A DNA stretch of 64,000 nt from Streptomyces orinoci (GTDB lineage Bacteria > Actinomycetota > Actinomycetes > Streptomycetales > Streptomycetaceae). The translations under genes and the position numbers were made by a program. The DNA lies in assembly GCF_003121295.1 (NCBI RefSeq), contig NZ_PHNC01000013.1, positions 62,001 through 126,000 on the forward strand. The letters run 5' to 3'. This document shows, piece after piece, positions 25,506-32,527 of this stretch. Every line of letters begins with the position of its first letter. The stretch's first letter is position 1. A model generated the notes under the pieces. The model saw only the letters and a program-made list of their open reading frames with translations, searched no databases and was not told the origin of the DNA.

Positions 25506-26054
25506 ATGTCCAACCGCCGCTTCACCGCGACGGCCCTGCTCGCCACCGCCCTGCTCGCCCTGGGACCGGCGACCACGGCCCATGCCCATGGCGACACCAT
25601 TCGCCTCGCCCCCCTCCAGGTCACCGCCGGCCACCCCAGCACCGTCGCGGTCTGGGACAACGACGGCGACCCGGTGGACGAGAAGATCGCCGGCACCCTC
25701 AGCGCCACCTCGGCCGACGGCACCACCGTGGGCCCCTGGCGGCTGGTGCCGGTCCCCGGCGCCAAGCCCGGCAGCCTCACCACCAAGGAGGCGCTGCCGG
25801 CGGGCCGTTGGACCATCACCGCGGAGACCGCCTTCCCCGCGCTGGGCCGGGTCCAGGGACAGGCCGAGGTGACCACCGCCTCCCTGTCCTCCCCCACCCC
25901 CGCCCCGGCACGGACCGAGCAGCCCTCCGCCGGCCAGGACACCGGCTCCGGATCCGGCTCCACCACCACCGTGGTCGCACTCACCGCGGCCGCGGTGGTG
26001 GCGGCCGGGCTCGCGGGCTTCTGGCTGCTGCGCCGGCGCGCCCGCAGAAGCTGA
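25506..26054 (+). CDS. Exported, tail-anchored protein of unknown function (182 aa)
   Basis: A signal peptide (residues 1-27, ending TTAHAHG) precedes a beta-rich domain of about 100 residues (LAPLQVTAGHPSTVAVWDNDGDPVDEKIAGTLS...), a Pro/Ser linker and a C-terminal membrane helix (about 155-176) ending LLRRRARRS. No LPxTG-type sortase motif is present. The N-terminal HAHGDTIRL faintly recalls CopC-like exported domains, but the His/Met copper ligands are not there. First gene of a three-gene operon with a cysteine protease and another tail-anchored protein. Confidence 0.75.
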   Translation: MSNRRFTATALLATALLALGPATTAHAHGDTIRLAPLQVTAGHPSTVAVWDNDGDPVDEKIAGTLSATSADGTTVGPWRLVPVPGAKPGSLTTKEALPAGRWTITAETAFPALGRVQGQAEVTTASLSSPTPAPARTEQPSAGQDTGSGSGSTTTVVALTAAAVVAAGLAGFWLLRRRARRS

Positions 26055-26116
26055 ACCCCACCGCAACACCATGGCTCCCGCACATCGGCCGGAGCCCTCA
26101 CCCCCCAAGGAATCCC

Positions 26117-26956
26117 ATGCTCAGACTCCGCATGCTCCGCCGCGGAAAGGCACTGGTCTCCGCAATGACCACGGTGCTGGCCGGCGGACTGCTGCTCGGC
26201 TCGGGCACCGCCGCCCACGCCGCGTCCACCGGAACCGTCATCGGCGGCCAGGGCAACTACCGGACCATCAACCAGCGTTCACTGCCCTCGCTGTCCTCCA
26301 GTGTCACCGGCACCTCACTGCCCGGCGACCGGATACCGATGATCTGCCGCACCACCGGTGACACGGTGGAGAACAACAACCGCTGGATCTGGTCCGGCGC
26401 CTACTACATCGCCGACACCTTCATCCAGGAGGACACCGGCTCCCTGCCCACCTGTGCCTCAACCCGGCCCACCAGCTGGTCCACCCTGGGCATCGGCATG
26501 CAGAAGCAGGTCCAGGACGAGTGGTGCTGGGACGCCTCCGGCCTGACCATCGCCAACTACTGGGGCTACACCAACTACAACCAGTACGACTTCTGCCGCC
26601 TGGCCGCCCAGAACGGCAATGTGGACTGCAACGACCAGCCGGCCACCCTGGACGACATGGCCAACGGCCTGTCCAACATGGGCTTCCGCAACAGCGGTTA
26701 CGACCTCTACCGCAACGCCACCTTCAACGAGACCAGCCAGGAGATCGCCGGCGGACGGCCGTTCGCGGTGCGCATCGGCTGGAACAGCGGTGGCGGCCAT
26801 ATGAACGTGATCTACGGCTATGACAGCTCCAGCGGAATGATCGCGGTGGGCGACCCCTGGCCCAGCACCCAGACCTACACCTGGTGGAACTACTCCACCT
26901 ACTCCGGAAACAACTCCTTCCGGTGGACCCACTCGCGCCTCGGCATCCACAGCTAG
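26117..26956 (+). CDS. Secreted papain-like cysteine protease (C39-like) with N-terminal SH3-type domain
   Basis: 279 residues; ATG at 26117 with AAGGAA upstream. Signal peptide to about residue 36. Residues about 40-105 resemble a bacterial SH3 domain (GNYRTINQRSLPSLSSSVTGTSL ... RWIWSGAYYIADTFI). The protease part has the QDEWCWDAS signature with nucleophile C137, the catalytic His H228 in GGGHMNVIYG and a following D246 in VGDPWP. This is the papain-like C39-type group seen in exported actinobacterial enzymes. It follows the first operon gene by 62 bp and precedes the third by 12 bp, so the three are probably co-transcribed. Confidence 0.85.
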   Translation: MLRLRMLRRGKALVSAMTTVLAGGLLLGSGTAAHAASTGTVIGGQGNYRTINQRSLPSLSSSVTGTSLPGDRIPMICRTTGDTVENNNRWIWSGAYYIADTFIQEDTGSLPTCASTRPTSWSTLGIGMQKQVQDEWCWDASGLTIANYWGYTNYNQYDFCRLAAQNGNVDCNDQPATLDDMANGLSNMGFRNSGYDLYRNATFNETSQEIAGGRPFAVRIGWNSGGGHMNVIYGYDSSSGMIAVGDPWPSTQTYTWWNYSTYSGNNSFRWTHSRLGIHS

Positions 26957-26968
26957 GAGACCACCACC

Positions 26969-27850
26969 ATGCAGCAGAAGCACTTCCGCCACACCGCCGT
27001 TCTGGCCGCGGCCGTCCTCGCCGCCCTGTGCGCCGCCGCCCCGGCCCAGGCCGCCGACGCCCCCTCGGCGCCGGGCGCCGCGGACTACAACGCCGCCCAG
27101 AAGGTGCTGAGTTCAAGCCGGGTCCAGGACACCGTCTCCCGGTTCCTGACCGCCGCCGAACAGCACACCGCCCCCGCCGGGGCCGACGGCGGCACCTCCC
27201 TGGCGCCCGCCGTCAAGGCACCCGCCAAGGCTCCCGGCTTCCAACTGCGGCAGCCGGTACCGTACTTCGAGCTCTCCCCGGAGTTCGTCGCCGCCAAGGC
27301 CCGTCCCACCGCCGCCCAGGCACTGCGGGTGTCCTATCTGGCCTCCCGGGTCGCCGCCTCCGACGGCCACCAGGCCGCGGTGCTGCTCGCCCCGCAAGGC
27401 GGCACACACAACTGGCAGCTGGCGGGCATCCAGGACGGCGGCGGCGATCTGTCCTTCGCCGAACAGGGCACGGCCAAGGCCCATGCCTTTACCTTCACCG
27501 AGCCGCAGATCCACGCCTGGTACCGGCTCACCGCGGGCGGCTCGGTTGAGCCCCTCAACAAGGAGGCCGCCGCCGGCCTGCACGGCAGGCACCAGGTGAC
27601 CCTCGCCGCCTACCAGCAGCTGGTCAACAAGCGCTACGGGGACAAGCTGCCCGGCTCCCGCTATGACCGCAAGGGCTACACCGGCGGCTACGCCCTGGCC
27701 GGGGACGACCAGGCGGCGCCCACGGCCGCCGCTCCGGCCTCCCCGGCCGGCCCGGCGTCCTGGCGCCCCGCCGCCTACGGCGCCGCCGCCCTGATGACCG
27801 CCGGCACGGCCGGAGCCCTGCTGCGCCGCCGGCGCCGGAACGCCATGTAA
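26969..27850 (+). CDS. Exported, tail-anchored protein of unknown function (293 aa)
   Basis: ATG 12 bp after the protease stop, with TAGGAG upstream. Signal peptide 1-28 (LAAAVLAALCAAAPAQA). The body (about 30-240) shows VPYFELSPEFVAAKARPTAAQALRVSYLASRVAAS and a Tyr-rich tail (DKLPGSRYDRKGYTGGYAL). After an Ala/Pro linker there is one C-terminal membrane helix followed by LLRRRRRNAM. No sortase signal, no known catalytic motif. Family not recognised. Tight spacing with the protease suggests a partner, substrate or inhibitor role. Confidence 0.78.
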   Translation: MQQKHFRHTAVLAAAVLAALCAAAPAQAADAPSAPGAADYNAAQKVLSSSRVQDTVSRFLTAAEQHTAPAGADGGTSLAPAVKAPAKAPGFQLRQPVPYFELSPEFVAAKARPTAAQALRVSYLASRVAASDGHQAAVLLAPQGGTHNWQLAGIQDGGGDLSFAEQGTAKAHAFTFTEPQIHAWYRLTAGGSVEPLNKEAAAGLHGRHQVTLAAYQQLVNKRYGDKLPGSRYDRKGYTGGYALAGDDQAAPTAAAPASPAGPASWRPAAYGAAALMTAGTAGALLRRRRRNAM

Positions 27851-27851
27851 A

Positions 27852-27874
27852 GGGGCGCCCCGCAAGGGCGCCCC
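27852..27874. terminator. Perfect 9-bp hairpin ending the protease operon
   Basis: GGGGCGCCC (27852-27860) and GGGCGCCCC (27866-27874) pair perfectly around CGCAA, two bases after the stop codon. Confidence 0.75.
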
Positions 27875-27877
27875 ACA

Positions 27878-27906
27878 GGGGCGCGGGGAACTGCGCGACC
27901 AGCCAC
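27878..27906 (+). repeat. 29-bp dispersed intergenic repeat, copy 1
   Basis: The sequence starting GGGGCGCGGGGAACTGCGCG and ending ACCAGCCAC is present again, exactly and inverted, at 39834-39862. Both copies sit just beyond a hairpin terminator in an intergenic region. This type of GC-rich element is a familiar recurrent intergenic sequence in streptomycete genomes, from general recall. Confidence 0.8.
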
Positions 27907-28003
27907 CCACGGCCCGCACTCACCCGCGCCCCCGCCCCACCCCTACGATCCATGGGTGACCCGAAACGGGGGCGAACGCCGGGGTGCACGCGCCCGGAAG
28001 CCG

Positions 28004-28885
28004 TCAACGGCTTCCGGGCCGCGCCGCGGACGCCCGCCGACGCCCGGACCCGGGACAGCCGACCTGAGGAGACTTCCCATGGAGCCCGAGGAACTGCACC
28101 GCAGATTCGCGGAGTTGACGACCGCTCACCTTGCCGACGCGTGCCTTCGCGCCCGCGTTCCCGTGCGCTGTGCGCCGATGCGCCCCGTGCTGCCGGGCGG
28201 CCGGCTGGCCGGCCGGGTGTGTCCGGCCCGTCATGCCGGCAGCGTTGACGTCTTTCTGGAGGCGTACCGGGACGCCTCCCCCGGCGATGTCCTGGTCGTG
28301 GACAACGGAGGACGGCTGGACGAGGCCTGTGTGGGCGACCTCGCCGTCCTGGAGGCCCGGGCCGCCGGGCTGGCCGGAGTGGTGATCTGGGGGCTGCACC
28401 GCGACACCGCCGAGGTACAGGCCATCGGTCTGCCGGTCTTCAGCCTGGGCGCCCTGCCCACCGGCCCCCAGCGGCTCGGCCCCCGCCCGGCCGGTGCCCT
28501 GGAGTCGGCCGGGGTCGGCGAGTGGACGGTGACCCGCGCCGATCTGGTGCTGGCCGACGAGGACGGCGTCCTCTTCCTCCCGGCCGACCGGGCCGGGGAG
28601 CTGTTCGCCCTGGCCGAGACCATCCGCGACACCGAGCGGCGGCAGGCGGACCTGATCCGCTCCGGGGTCACGCTGCGTGATCAGCTCCGCTTCGAGGACT
28701 TCCTCGACCGGCGCCGCCATACCCCCTCGCTGACCTTCCGTGACTACCTCCGGTCCATCGGCGGCGCCATCGAGGAGTAGCAAATCGCCGGTGTCCGGCC
28801 CGCCGAACATCCGGTCCTCGTAACAGGCCAGCGCGAGCAGTGCCCCCAGCAGCAGCGGAGGCATCAGGAGGGCGACCAAGACCAT
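28004..28885 (-). CDS. Small membrane protein start whose frame runs on antisense through the RraA gene
   Basis: An ATG at 28885 has a strong AAGGAG site five bases upstream and begins a hydrophobic leader (VLVALLMPPLLLGALLALACYEDRMFGG), typical of a short membrane protein. The frame does not stop in the 105 bp before the RraA 3' end and continues antisense to that gene to 28004, where the translation looks like shadow sequence. Either a short membrane protein has lost its own stop codon, or only the first 35 residues are meaningful. The start is supported; the C-terminus is not. Confidence 0.3.
   Translation of the reverse strand: MVLVALLMPPLLLGALLALACYEDRMFGGPDTGDLLLLDGAADGPEVVTEGQRGGMAAPVEEVLEAELITQRDPGADQVRLPPLGVADGLGQGEQLPGPVGREEEDAVLVGQHQIGAGHRPLADPGRLQGTGRAGAEPLGAGGQGAQAEDRQTDGLYLGGVAVQPPDHHSGQPGGPGLQDGEVAHTGLVQPSSVVHDQDIAGGGVPVRLQKDVNAAGMTGRTHPAGQPAARQHGAHRRTAHGNAGAKARVGKVSGRQLRESAVQFLGLHGKSPQVGCPGSGRRRASAARPGSR
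28079..28780 (+). CDS. RraA-family protein (HMG/CHA aldolase-like or RraA-like)
   Basis: 233 residues; ATG at 28079 preceded by GAGGAG. The RraA fold is shown by TTAHLADACLR, GDVLVVDNGGRLDEACVGDLAVLEARAAGLAGVVIWGLHRDT (Asp/Arg metal- and substrate-site region) and ALPTGP. Family members are divalent-metal aldolases or, in RraA proper, RNase E regulators. The C-terminal 50 residues (RDTERRQADLIRSGVTLRDQLRFEDFLDRR) extend beyond the core as in oxoacid aldolase-type members. Substrate unassigned. Confidence 0.85.
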   Translation: MEPEELHRRFAELTTAHLADACLRARVPVRCAPMRPVLPGGRLAGRVCPARHAGSVDVFLEAYRDASPGDVLVVDNGGRLDEACVGDLAVLEARAAGLAGVVIWGLHRDTAEVQAIGLPVFSLGALPTGPQRLGPRPAGALESAGVGEWTVTRADLVLADEDGVLFLPADRAGELFALAETIRDTERRQADLIRSGVTLRDQLRFEDFLDRRRHTPSLTFRDYLRSIGGAIEE

Positions 28886-28954
28886 CGGGACTCCTTACCG
28901 GGAAGGGCCGTCCCCAGGGCGCGTTACCGTCCGCGGCCTCGGGAAACCCCTGGC

Positions 28955-29167
28955 TCAGCCGAGATCCTTGACCACGTGCTCCGCCGCCGCGGCCTCCGCC
29001 CCGGCCGGATCCAGCTCGCTCAGCGAGAGCAGGTCGGTGTCATCGCTGAGGTAGCCCTCCCACTGCTCCGCCAGCCGCTCCTGCTGCTCGCGGGGCAGCC
29101 GCTGGACGGTGTCCCGGTGGGCCGGGGAAAGGGCGTGGAGAAAGCGCGAGACGGGATCGGTCTGCAT
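28955..29167 (-). CDS. Small acidic hypothetical protein (70 aa)
   Basis: ATG preceded by GAGGGAA. The sequence DPVSRFLHALSPAHRDTVQRLPREQQERLAEQWEGYLSDDTDLLSLSEL is acidic and helical, without signal or membrane segments. No family recognised. It lies 163 bp after the start of the AI-2E gene on the same strand, separated by a stretch with three GTGGGTCCCTGG repeats. Confidence 0.65.
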   Translation of the reverse strand: MQTDPVSRFLHALSPAHRDTVQRLPREQQERLAEQWEGYLSDDTDLLSLSELDPAGAEAAAAEHVVKDLG

Positions 29168-29208
29168 GGTCTTCCCTCATGGTCCGCGCGACGGCGCGCC
29201 TGGTCGTG

Positions 29209-29268
29209 GTGGGTCCCTGGTCGTCGTGGGTCCCTGGCATGGGGTCCCCCGCATCGGTGGGTCCCTGG
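29209..29268 (+). repeat. Three copies of a 12-bp repeat
   Basis: GTGGGTCCCTGG occurs at 29209-29220, 29226-29237 and 29257-29268, with extra partial matches between them. It fills the gap upstream of the 70-aa protein gene. It could be a slippage product or a protein-binding array; nothing more can be said. Confidence 0.75.
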
Positions 29269-29330
29269 CATTTCTTCCAGCCGCCACCCCGGCCGGACAC
29301 CCCCGGACCCGCCCGCGTGACCCGAATGGC

Positions 29331-30455
29331 TCAAGCCGCGTCGGTACGGGGAAAGACCGACTGGTCCAGCACAATGCCGATGCCCACCGCCACCGGGATG
29401 GCGATCAGTGCCCCGATGATGCCCAGCAGTGCCCCGCCGATCACCACGGCCACCACCGTCACAATGGGGTGCACATCGACCGCGAAGCGCATCGCCTTGG
29501 GCATGATCAGGTAGTCCTCGGCCAGCCGGAAGAAGATATAGAACCCGGCCGTGCCCAGGGCGATGACAAAGGAGACGGACAGCGCCACCAGGCTGACCAC
29601 CACTCCCCCGATGGTCGAGCCGACCACCGGCACCATGTCCATCAGGGCCACAAAGACCCCCAGGGCGGCCGGATAGGGCACATCCAGGGCCGCGCACCAG
29701 GCGAAGGTGGCCAGGCCCGCGATGACCGAGGTGGCCGCGTTGCCCAGCATGTAGCGGCCGACCCGGACCAGGATCGCCTCGGTGAGCTCCACCGCCCGTG
29801 CCCGCTTGCTTCCCGGGATGAACCGGTAGGCGAAGGCCTTCAGCTGCTCCATGCCCACCATGAAGTACACGGTCAGCACCACCACCAGGACGGTGCTGAA
29901 CACGGCGTTGATCACCACATGGCCGGCCCCCAGCAGCCCGCCGACCACGGCGGTGCCCGCGCTGGAGCTCAGCTGCCGGCGGCCCTTGGAGATCAGGTGG
30001 TAGCGGTCCTCCAGCCGGCCCAGGAAGGAGTGGTGGTCATGCAGCTGTTTGAGCCACTTGGGCACCGCCTCGATCAGCGCCCCGACCTCGCCGGTCACCG
30101 GCGGGATGACCAGGGCGAGGAACCCGGCCAGCAGTCCCAGCAGCGCGATCACCACCAGGGCGACCGCCCGGCCCCGGCCCAGCCGGGCCCGTCCCAGCCG
30201 CGTCCGGGCCAGCCAGGCCACCGCCGGCTCCAGGCTGATCGCCACAAACAGCGCCAGCAGCAGCAGGGTCAGCACACTGCCGATCCGCAGCACCGTCTGC
30301 ACGGCCACATAGGCCAGCGTGGCCCCCAGCCCCAGGGTGAAGCCGGCGGCGAACCAGGAGGTGGTGGGACGGACCGGCCGCGCCGGGCCACGGTGTGGAT
30401 CCGGGGCCCCGCCGGGGAGACCGTCAGCGCCTCCCGGCCCCTTGCTCGACAGCAT
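29331..30455 (-). CDS. AI-2E family transporter (TqsA/PerM-like membrane protein)
   Basis: 374 residues with about eight membrane helices in the AI-2E arrangement: LVVIALLGLLAGFLALVIPPV, long amphipathic cytoplasmic part (ALIEAVPKWLKQLHDHHSFLG), TVLVVVLTVYFMVGMEQLK, the MGNAATSV-like region, LGVFVALMDMVPVVGSTIGG (signature DxxPVxG) and the C-terminal SVFPR tail. Family roles include efflux of signalling molecules or ions. The charged RTRLGRARLGRGRA segment after the second helix is a normal cytoplasmic loop. Confidence 0.88.
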   Translation of the reverse strand: MLSSKGPGGADGLPGGAPDPHRGPARPVRPTTSWFAAGFTLGLGATLAYVAVQTVLRIGSVLTLLLLALFVAISLEPAVAWLARTRLGRARLGRGRAVALVVIALLGLLAGFLALVIPPVTGEVGALIEAVPKWLKQLHDHHSFLGRLEDRYHLISKGRRQLSSSAGTAVVGGLLGAGHVVINAVFSTVLVVVLTVYFMVGMEQLKAFAYRFIPGSKRARAVELTEAILVRVGRYMLGNAATSVIAGLATFAWCAALDVPYPAALGVFVALMDMVPVVGSTIGGVVVSLVALSVSFVIALGTAGFYIFFRLAEDYLIMPKAMRFAVDVHPIVTVVAVVIGGALLGIIGALIAIPVAVGIGIVLDQSVFPRTDAA

Positions 30456-30672
30456 CTCGCCCTCTCCGGCCGGTCTGCCACCAGCGACGATTTCCCTTGG
30501 GACAGCTCTTCTGGACAGCTCTTCCTACCCGGACGGGGCACCGGCGCACCGCCGGGCCGCGCAAGACCACCTACAGGGGCGAGCAAGCGGCCCCGGCCGA
30601 GCTGTTGCATCGGGGAGCGATCAGGGAACATAGTGAAAGGGGAACAATTCCACGAAAACCGGAGGATATCCC

Positions 30673-30828
30673 ATGATCATCCTCGGAGTGATCCTCCTCA
30701 TCATCGGATTCGTAACCGGCATCTCCATCCTGTGGACCATCGGCATCATCCTGCTGGTCATCGGCGCGATCCTCTGGCTGCTGGGCGCCCTCGGGCACGC
30801 GGTCGGCGGACGGCGGCACTACTATTGA
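30673..30828 (+). CDS. DUF6131-like 51-residue membrane peptide
   Basis: ATG at 30673 with GGAGG nine bases upstream. The translated peptide MIILGVILLIIGFVTGISIL... has two hydrophobic helices and ends GGRRHYY, the pattern I associate with DUF6131 small membrane proteins of actinobacteria. Stop TGA at 30826-30828. It is divergent from the AI-2E transporter gene. No function is known to me for the family. Confidence 0.85.
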   Translation: MIILGVILLIIGFVTGISILWTIGIILLVIGAILWLLGALGHAVGGRRHYY

Positions 30829-30891
30829 CCAACGCCACCGGAGGAGTTCACCGGCTCGTCAACTCGCCCTTGTCAACTCGCCTACGTGCAA

Positions 30892-30922
30892 CGGGGGCTG
30901 AGCGGAAGACGCTCGGCCCCCG
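30892..30922. terminator. 13-bp hairpin after the small membrane peptide
   Basis: CGGGGGCTGAGCG (30892-30904) pairs with CGCTCGGCCCCCG (30910-30922) over 13 bp including one G-U pair, loop GAAGA. It lies 64 bp beyond the DUF6131-like stop. Confidence 0.7.
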
Positions 30923-30981
30923 AGCCCGGCCGCCGCCAACGCCCGGGCGGCAAGGGGCACTTGACGACGGCCTGGACGGCC

Positions 30982-31128
30982 TCAGAATTCACGGTCAGTG
31001 ACCGCCGGGCACCGGCTCCAGGACGTCATGTCCCGGCGCACCGGCCCGTCCCGGAGTTCCACCCTGGGGTCCACCTGGTCGCGCACCCACTTCTCGGGGC
31101 TGGGCTGGTATTCGCCGACGAGCGGCAT
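30982..31128 (-). pseudogene. Remnant of a deazaflavin-dependent nitroreductase-family gene
   Basis: The minus-strand frame from an ATG at 31128 reads MPLVGEYQPSPEKWVRDQV, a close match to the conserved N-terminus of F420/deazaflavin-dependent (Ddn-type) nitroreductases, then diverges within about 20 residues and stops after 48. Intact members are about 130-150 aa with a TTxGxKSGxxRxTPL core, which is missing. I read it as a truncated relic. The rest of the 450-bp gap between the DUF6131-like peptide and the serine hydrolase shows only the terminator at 30892. Confidence 0.6.
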
Positions 31129-31276
31129 GACGGCTCCGCCTCTTCGTCGATGAAGCGCCTCGGCGGCCATTGTCACCCACTCCTCGGCTCCGCGCCCGGC
31201 ATACCGCATGGATACTCTCTTGCCTGCTACTCCTGATATTCAGGGCAAGTCATCGGCAGGCAGGGGAACTTAACTC

Positions 31277-32527
31277 ATGGTGAGATCCGGGCGGGCGCGT
31301 ATCACGGCGGCGCTGGCCGCCGTACTGACCCTGGTGGCCACCGGTCCGGCGCGGGCGTCGGCCGGCGGTGGACCGCCTGCACCGGACACCGCGGCGGTAA
31401 GGACCGCCCTGCGGCAGGTGCTCTCGGCCGGAGCGCCGGGCGCCTTCGCAGTGATCGACGACCATGGCGGGTCCACGGAGGTGCGCCGGTCGCTGGCGGT
31501 GGGGCAGGCCGACCTCAAGGGCACCGGCATGAACGCCGGCTGGCGGTTCCGGGTGGGCAGCAACAGCAAGATGTTCGCCTCGGTGCTGGTGATGCGCCTG
31601 GCCGAGCGGGGCCTTATCGACCTGGACAAGCCGCTGCGCGGCTATCTCCCCGCCGGGACGCTGCCCGCGGACTGGGACATCACCGCGCGCCAGGTGATGG
31701 AGCACCGGGCGGGCGTCTACGACCACACCGACGACCTGCTGGAGCAGCCCGGCGAGGAGACCACCGCCGCCTTCGAAAAGCGCATCCGCGACAGCGTCTA
31801 TGACCCCAGGGACCTGGTGGCCCTTTCGGTGAAGCACGGTACGCAGTATCCGGCCGGCACCAAGTACGCCTATTCCAACACCGACTTCGTGCTGATGGGC
31901 CTGGCGGTGGAGCACCTCACCGGACGTCCCTACGCCGAGGTGCTGCGGGAGCAGATCCTCCAGCCGCTCGGGCTGCGTGAGACCTCGTTCGTGGTGCCGG
32001 AGAAGAAGATCGCCGGGGCGCATATCACCGGCTATCTCACCAATGACGACCGCACCAAGCCCTTGCTGGACTCCACCGAGCAGACGGCCTCCTGGATCTG
32101 GAGCGCCGGGGCGGTGATCTCCTCCGCCGCCGACCTGGACCGTTTCCTCACCCATCTGCTGGCCGGCGGCTCCGGCGGGCTGGTCTCGGACGCCTCGCTG
32201 CGTCAGATGACGGCCGTACTGCCCACCCCCACCGCCAACATCGGCTATGGCCTGGGCATCAGGGAGATCGCCCTGTCCTGCGGCAAGGTGCTCGGTCATG
32301 GCGGGATCGTCCAGGGCTACCAGACCCAGTCCTTCGCCCTGCGGGACGGCCGGCGGACGGTGGTGGTCTTCGCCAACGCCTCCAACAACGGTGCCGTCAC
32401 CCAGGCGTTGATGAATGTCCTGGAGCCCGCCTTCTGCGGCACCGCGCACCAGGGGCGCAGGGTGCCGGTGGCGCAGGAGGAAAGGCGCGCGGGTCAGGAG
32501 TCCACCCGCACACACTCGATCCGGTAA
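31277..32527 (+). CDS. Exported serine hydrolase, class C beta-lactamase/DD-peptidase family
   Basis: 416 residues; ATG at 31277 with AGGGGA upstream. Signal peptide about 1-29 (ITAALAAVLTLVATGPARASA). Active-site motifs are complete: S95-N-S-K98 (SxxK), Y199-S-N201 (YxN) and H341-G-G (replacing KTG). These define a penicillin-recognising hydrolase such as a D-Ala-D-Ala carboxypeptidase, esterase or D-aminopeptidase. The C-terminal 20 residues (AQEERRAGQESTRTHSIR) overlap the 3' end of the convergent decarboxylase pseudogene and may be an extension caused by loss of an earlier stop. Confidence 0.9.
   Translation: MVRSGRARITAALAAVLTLVATGPARASAGGGPPAPDTAAVRTALRQVLSAGAPGAFAVIDDHGGSTEVRRSLAVGQADLKGTGMNAGWRFRVGSNSKMFASVLVMRLAERGLIDLDKPLRGYLPAGTLPADWDITARQVMEHRAGVYDHTDDLLEQPGEETTAAFEKRIRDSVYDPRDLVALSVKHGTQYPAGTKYAYSNTDFVLMGLAVEHLTGRPYAEVLREQILQPLGLRETSFVVPEKKIAGAHITGYLTNDDRTKPLLDSTEQTASWIWSAGAVISSAADLDRFLTHLLAGGSGGLVSDASLRQMTAVLPTPTANIGYGLGIREIALSCGKVLGHGGIVQGYQTQSFALRDGRRTVVVFANASNNGAVTQALMNVLEPAFCGTAHQGRRVPVAQEERRAGQESTRTHSIR

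Noticed and set aside
25506..26054. CopC-type copper protein
   Set aside because: Only the exported HAHG start is reminiscent; Met/His copper ligands and the CopD partner are missing.
25506..27850. Sortase (LPxTG/LAxTG) anchoring of the two exported proteins flanking the cysteine protease
   Set aside because: Both have a C-terminal helix and basic tail but no LPxTG-like motif before the helix.
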